Shown here piece after piece: positions 58,553-64,000 of a DNA stretch of 64,000 nt. The notes under the pieces are model-generated. The model was given only the letters and a program-made list of their open reading frames with translations, did no database searches and had not been told where the DNA came from. The number at the start of each line of letters is the position of its first letter. Positions within the stretch are counted from its first letter, which is position 1. The translations under genes and the position numbers were made by a program. The stretch comes from Sipunculus nudus (lineage: Eukaryota; Annelida; Sipuncula; Golfingiida; Sipunculidae). The stretch is taken from NCBI GenBank assembly GCA_026874595.1, contig CM049320.1, positions 43,472,714-43,536,713 of the forward strand. The letters are read 5' to 3'.

Positions 58553-59090
58553 TTATAGCTGGTACTGCCTTCAAAGTAAACATGCACACACACAAATATA
58601 TATACAAATATATAGAAAGAGAGCTAGAATCTGTATCTGGAGAGTCCAGACGATCCCGATCAACAGCGGCTCCTGCAGACACTAGGATCAAGATGTCAAT
58701 CTATTATATTACTGTTGATATTTCAGTGGAACAACATGTGAGTCTGTCCCATTGATATATCAGTGGAAATAAGTAGAGATTTATCAAATGTCACAGTTAT
58801 AATTATGTTTGATCAAATTTCTGATGTCAGTGATGACACTTTCTCTTCAGATCCACTTCGGACTCACAAGGTTTGTATCTCATATTGATGTATGATTACT
58901 ATAAAGAACCTAGAAAAACGAGAAGCAAAATGGCACAGTGGGTTGAATAGTTAGATCATGCCTGCAATGACAGGCTGCCAGAGTGCCAACCTGCGGTCAA
59001 CTCTTTTTCATTTATTTTCTACAAACTTCTACTTTTAGTGCACCAAAATACATTTTTTACCTTTCAATCTGATTCTGTCAATCAGTATAA
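58553..59090. other. Intron 22 between B2 and C2
   Basis: Mostly unremarkable, but 58616-58710 reads like coding sequence (RELESVSGESRRSRSTAA) after a tatatag acceptor. No symmetrical phase exon can be made from it, so it is not annotated as an exon. Confidence 0.5.
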
Positions 59091-60824
59091 TTGTATCCGC
59101 CAAAACAGAGTTTTGTGGATACTATGTTTTCAGCTGCACGCCGCCGCCGCCGCGTAGGTGTCCGGAGAACTCCTCCGTAACCGCTGGGCGGAATTTTATG
59201 AAACCCGGGATTATGTTCGGGTCACATGTGAACTGCTGCGCCCCGATTTTGTTTTGACCTCTGACCTTTCCTCTGCGCTCTGCGTCCGTTTGTGCGTCTG
59301 TTTCCACACATAAACCCACATATCTCGGGAACCGTTTGACCGATCAGGAAAATTTTTTTGCACAAATGTAGCCCTTGGAGAGCTTTATAACATACACAAA
59401 CAATGGTGGCACCACCTGAAACCATGTTTGCACAGTGTCCATCTGTTCGTCTGCCTTGGGTTAAAATCACTCATATCTCTGCAGTGACTTGACTAATTCA
59501 CCTGAAATTCGGCAAGCATACACATCCTGGATAGCTTTTCTGATTTTATGACAGGTGGCGCCACCTACATTCACGTTTATGCTGCAGACATCCAAGCTCA
59601 TATCTCGGGAACCGTTTGACCGATCAGGAAAATTTTTATGCACAAATGTAGCCCTTGGAGAGCTCTATAACATACACAAAAAATGGTGGCACCACCTGCA
59701 ACCATGTTTGCACAGTGTCCATCTGTTCGTCTGCCTTGGGTTAAAATCACTCATATCTCTGCAGTGACTTGACTAATTCACCTGAAATTCGGCATGCGTA
59801 CACATCCTGGATAGCTTTTCTGATTTTATGACAGTTGGCGCCACCTACATTCACGTTTACGCTGCAGACATCCAAGCTCATATCTCGGGAAACGTTTGAC
59901 CGATCAGGAAAATTTTTATGCACAAATGTAGCCCTTGGAGAGCTTTATAACATACACAAAAAATGGTGGCACCACCTGCAACCATGTTTGCACAGTGTCC
60001 ATCTGTTCGTCTGCCTTGGGTTAAAATCACTCATATCTCTGCAGTGACTAGACTAATTCACCTGAAATTCGGCATGCCTAAACATCCTGGATAGCTTTTC
60101 TGATTTTATGACAGGTGGCGCCACCTACATTCACGTTTACACTGCAGACATCCAAGCTCATATCTCGGGAACCGTTTGACCGATTGGGCCAAAATTTTGC
60201 ATGTGTATAGATTTCACATAGCTCTTCATCATATGCAAAACTGGTGGCGCCACCTGCAGCCATTTTTGCACAGCTCCTGTCTGTTTGTCTGCCATAGGAT
60301 AAAATCACTCATATCTCGGCAGTGGTTTGACATATCTGCCTAAAATTTTGCAGGTTTATACATCCCCGACAGCTGTCTTGATTTTATGACAGGTGGCGCC
60401 ACCTGCATTCTAGTTTATGCAGCAGACATCCAAGCTCATATCTCGGGAACTGTTTGACCGATTGGGCCAAAGTTTTGCATGTGTATAGTTCTCACATAGC
60501 TCTTTATCATACGCAAAACTGGTGGCGTCACCTGCAACCATTTTTGCTCAGCGTCCATCTGTTTGTCTGCCACGGGCTAAAATCACTCATATACATGTAG
60601 TGGTTTGACTTATCTGCCTTAAATTTTTCATATGTATACAACTTGGACGGCTTTCTGGATTTTGTGGTATGGGCGGACACCTACATACACAATTTGGCTG
60701 CAGACATCTAGGGTAATATGCAACACTCAATTTTCCCTTGCTACTCAATCCATGCCTCACTTCACCCGTTCCACTCTGATTTAGGCGGATACACGTAGTC
60801 GCTTGTCGACTACCCGTATTCTAG
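59091..60824 (+). mobile_element. Family C Helentron/HINE-like element, copy C2
   Basis: TTGTATCCGCC at 59091, inverted GGCGGATAC at 60784-60792, hairpin GTAGTCG-CTTGT-CGACTAC (60795-60813), CTAG at 60821-60824, then TT. Four to five tandem 280-bp units, one fewer than C1. Non-autonomous. Confidence 0.83.
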
Positions 60825-62505
60825 TTCTAAAATTGTGTTATTATTTTATATTACCCATAAGTAATTTTCATACATAGTCACAGACTGTTTATACCAATAT
60901 GAATGATGCAATTGACCCCATTATTGTCCCCGTCAAACAAAGCATGGAATTATGTGAAAATTGTGAGTGAGAATAATGCAACCTAATATGATCATTCTTT
61001 TGTTTAGGATAAAATCTAATAGGAATTGTCGAAAAATCATTAGTTGGGTCTGCCTGTGGGATTGTGCCGGGCGATCATATGTTAAATATTCCTGCAACAG
61101 AATGTCCCAGTTTGCTACAGAATTTTTACAATTTACATGCACTTGTTGGCAAAGGTACTAACATATATATTTCTGTATATATAAATATCTAAGAAATGTG
61201 AAATTACTCCAAATAAGCCAAATAAATCACTTTTTGCCGCATTTTGATTACCCTGTCGATCTGTGTCTAGCTTGTGGCCATGTGCCTTTGTTGTTGGCTG
61301 CGCAGTAGGCTGTCCTTGCAGGACAATTAACCTGAACGAACTCACGCCTTGCTATCTCTAGCTCACACCTAAAGTGAGGTCTGTCACACTTTCATTGCAT
61401 CACCTGGATTTCCATAAGTAATTGACCAAAATACGCCCTTATATAAAACTAGATATGTTATTTTAAAGTCCCCGCTTTCATTTGATTCTAAGTAATGTTC
61501 CTACACAGAAACAGCTTCACACTAAAACGGGTCGTGAACTTATTTCTTGGCAAAGGACAAGAGCCGTGGACATTTTTACCCTGAGGCTACACACCTTTCC
61601 TGTTTTAAATAATCCAGCTCACTGATGAATTTCAAATAACCCCATTTCATGCCACGAGACCAATTTGCAAATGAACTTCTACCCATCTGTGAAGAGTTCA
61701 TTAGTAAATTTAAGAGGTTTCTAACTGAAAATTGCTGATAAATTTATGGTGTGTATATCCATCCTTGCAACTTGGGGAATCATAATAAATTATGTGTATA
61801 CATGTCATTGGCACTGAATGTGTTAATCTACAATCTAAATACATGTGAACATAGGTCAGATATATTGGCATAGACACATGGGCTTTGGAGCTTATGGCCT
61901 TTTTCTATATGGTTTATAATACAGCTTACACCATATTGAGCTAGCATATCCCAGCTTTGTGTATGTTAGGTGGAAATGCATTTTCTGTCCCAGATATGTT
62001 ACAGAATGTGGAACAAGTATGTCTATCTATGTCTATAATTACAGCTTTATCTGCCTGAATGAGATCTAATTCAAATGAGGAAGTAGGTCACTGTGACCTT
62101 ATATTTCAGAGACTGATTTACCTGGTATCAGGTTGACTAATGTTATGACCCATGGGGCTACAAGGTTCTGTTTCAGCTTTCATCTGTTGTTAAAGTTTGT
62201 TACTAAACCAGACAGCCAAATTATTTCCACACATTGGGGCTCAGACTTTACTTTTGCCATTAAAAGTATGGATTAAGTAATGACAAAAGCAATTACATGA
62301 TATGCAGCTGTTTGAAACTTTTTGCCAATTCTTCTACAGAGTGTTAGGTCAGTATATGGACATTTCTGAAAGAAATAGGGACCATAACTAGCAACTACCA
62401 TTAAATTCTTGTGATTAAAATTTTTGCTTTAGAGCTTTTTACTTAAATTTCCATTGAACTTGAAAGTTTTTGTATTGGTTAAACAAACATCCTCACTGCT
62501 TATAG
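60825..62505. other. Intron 22 3' part, unique
   Basis: 1.7 kb of AT-rich DNA with no repeat family or gene that I recognise. Confidence 0.55.
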
Positions 62506-62724
62506 GATGTATCAGTCAGTTGAAGATAGATGGCGTTCAGGTGGACCTTGGAAAAGAAGCCCGCAGCACAACTGGCATCCGTGACTGTCCAGTGTGCAAG
62601 GACCGGCCGTGTATGAATGGAGGCAGATGCTACGCTGCTCATGTGTTCCTGGGATACAGGTGTCTGTGTCCTACTGGCTTCTCAGGACCAAGGTGTGAAC
62701 AGGTCGGAGAACGCTGCTACCCAG
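62506..62724 (+). CDS. HSPG2: Perlecan exon 23: end of LG1 and an EGF-like domain
   Basis: Acceptor ctgcttatag, donor G|GTCAGA, phase 1 at both ends, 72 full codons. It completes LG1 with GCISQLKIDGVQVDLGKEA, the usual closing GCIxxLxIxG. An EGF-like module follows: CPVCKDRPCMNGGRCYA, YRCLCPTGFSGPRCEQV, then ERCYPG. The CLCPxGFxGxxCE signature is clear. The 6.8-kb intron before it holds two mobile elements. The coding region continues beyond the window. Confidence 0.93.
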
Positions 62725-62814
62725 GTCAGAAAATATGTCTTCAGTTATCCCACCTCAGAACAACAGATGTTTAAGATCATAGTACTAAAACACTAAAGAA
62801 ACTGATCTGTAAAG

Positions 62815-63035
62815 TAACCAAGCTATGAACCCATGTTGTAACTGTCCATAACCTCAACTATGACCCCATGTTATAACTGTCTACAGCCTCAAGTATGAAC
62901 CAATGTTATAACTTTCTATAGCCTCAACTGTGAACCCATGTTATAACTGTCTACAGCCTCAAGTATGAACCAATGTTATAACTTTCTATAGCCTCAACTG
63001 TAAACCCATGTTATAACTGTCTACAGCCTCTCTGA
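62815..63035. repeat. 35-bp repeat after exon 23
   Basis: About six units of cctcaactgtgaacccatgt + tataactgtctacag. Each ends like a 3' splice site (ctgtctacag). Confidence 0.88.
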
Positions 63036-63231
63036 CTTGTTCAGGTGAGTTTGCTGAAGTTCTCTAAAAGACATGTCTGTGTCAGTTGCTCCTGACAAAA
63101 TAGAGCTCTGTGAGTAAACGCTTTGTTTTTGGAATATAGCTTCACAGTTGAATTATTACATGCCTTGTATATAATTATATAATACAAGTAATTCTGTCAG
63201 TATATACAATACTCTACCTTTACTTAACAGT

Positions 63232-63980
63232 CAGCTGTCACAACTTACTATCCAGGTCTGTAACTGAACTTGTTAACACTTACTATCCAGGTCTGTAACT
63301 GAACTTGTTAACACTTACTATCCAGGTCTGTAACTGGACTTGTTAACAGTTACTATCCAGGTCTGTAACTGAACTTGTTAAAACTAACTATCGAGGTCTG
63401 TAACTGAACTTGTTAACACTTACTATCCAGGTCTGTAACTGAAAATGTAAACACTTACTATCCAGGTCTGTAACTGAACTTGTTAACACTTACTATCCAG
63501 GTCTGTAACTGGACTTGTTAACACTTACTATCCAGGTCTGTAACTGAACATGTTAACAGTTACTATCCAGGTCTGTAACTGAACATGTTAACAGTTACTA
63601 CCCAGGTCTGTAACTGGACCTGTTAACAGTTACTATCCAGGTCTGTAACTGGACTTGTTAACACTTACTATCCAGGTCTGTAACTGAACATGTTAACACT
63701 TACTATCCAGGTCAGTAACTGAACATGTTAACACTTACTATCCAGGTCTGTAACTGTAAATGTTAACACTTACTATCCAGGTCTGTAACTGAACTTGTTA
63801 ACACTTACTATCCAGGTCTGTAACTCAATTTGTTAACACTTACTATACAGGTGGGTAGCTGAACTTTTTAACAGTCACTTTCCAGGTCTGTAACTGTAAA
63901 TGTTAACACTTACTATACAGGTCTGTAACTGAACTTGTTAACACTTACTATCCAGGTCTGTAACTAAACATGTTAAGACT
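63232..63980. repeat. 35-bp minisatellite with splice-site-like units
   Basis: About 21 units of gaacttgttaacacttacta + tccaggtctgtaact. The core tactatccaggtctg resembles the exon 23 donor region (gctacccag|gtcaga), but an origin from an acceptor just outside the window is equally possible. Confidence 0.92.
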
Positions 63981-64000
63981 AATGTAGACCTGTAAATTAC

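Larger units (their letters stand above)
2789..62724 (+). other. HSPG2: Perlecan (basement membrane heparan sulfate proteoglycan core protein) gene, internal 23 exons
   Basis: Perlecan is a secreted basement-membrane proteoglycan that binds laminin, nidogen and growth factors. Seen here: 23 exons on one strand, splicing in frame into about 1178 residues. The order is half an Ig domain, ten complete Ig domains of about 85-95 residues, one laminin G domain opening with VPYFQQDPNSY, and a cysteine-rich EGF-like module. A long I-set Ig run followed by LG-EGF is the domain IV to domain V layout of perlecan/UNC-52/Trol. All domain boundaries are phase 1; introns inside Ig domains are phase 0, 1 or 2, so individual Ig modules were split independently. 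Domains I-III and the later LG modules lie outside the window. The alternative, another Ig-LamG matrix protein, is less likely because the LG start and the CPxCKDRPCxNGG EGF motif fit perlecan domain V. Introns range from about 160 bp to 14.2 kb. Confidence 0.93.

Overview
This window is animal genomic DNA, most likely from a bivalve mollusc. Small exons with GT-AG introns sit in AT-rich DNA crowded with tandem repeats and hairpin-ended mobile elements of a kind common in bivalves. The species cannot be named from the sequence. No bacterial or viral genes were seen.

One gene spans nearly the whole window on the + strand: a perlecan homologue (HSPG2; unc-52 in nematodes, trol in flies). I resolved 23 consecutive exons (2789-62724) that splice without a frame break into 3535 nt, about 1178 residues. 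They encode the second half of one Ig domain, ten complete Ig domains, a laminin G domain and an EGF-like domain. This is the end of perlecan domain IV and the start of domain V. Every domain boundary has a phase-1 intron. The start and end of the gene lie outside the window.

Exons fill about 5.5% of the window. The introns hold (a) two Helentron/HINE-like families, B and C, with subterminal inverted repeats, a 3' hairpin and a CTAG end, inserted at TT; (b) hairpin-ended families A, E and F with GTCC microsatellites; (c) two TA-flanked TIR transposons and a 294-bp MITE; (d) a tRNA-derived SINE pair; (e) a possible hAT end; and (f) a captured first exon of a RecQ-like helicase gene on the minus strand. 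Several elements are nested three or four deep.

The most striking signal is that many tandem arrays start exactly on this gene's splice junctions. Acceptors of exons 2, 4, 8, 11 and 22 and donors of exons 10, 15, 17 and 21 have been copied 2 to about 20 times into the adjoining intron. The exon 2 array also contains possible 12-nt, phase-preserving micro-exons. I regard this junction-seeded repeat pattern as the best candidate for something undescribed.
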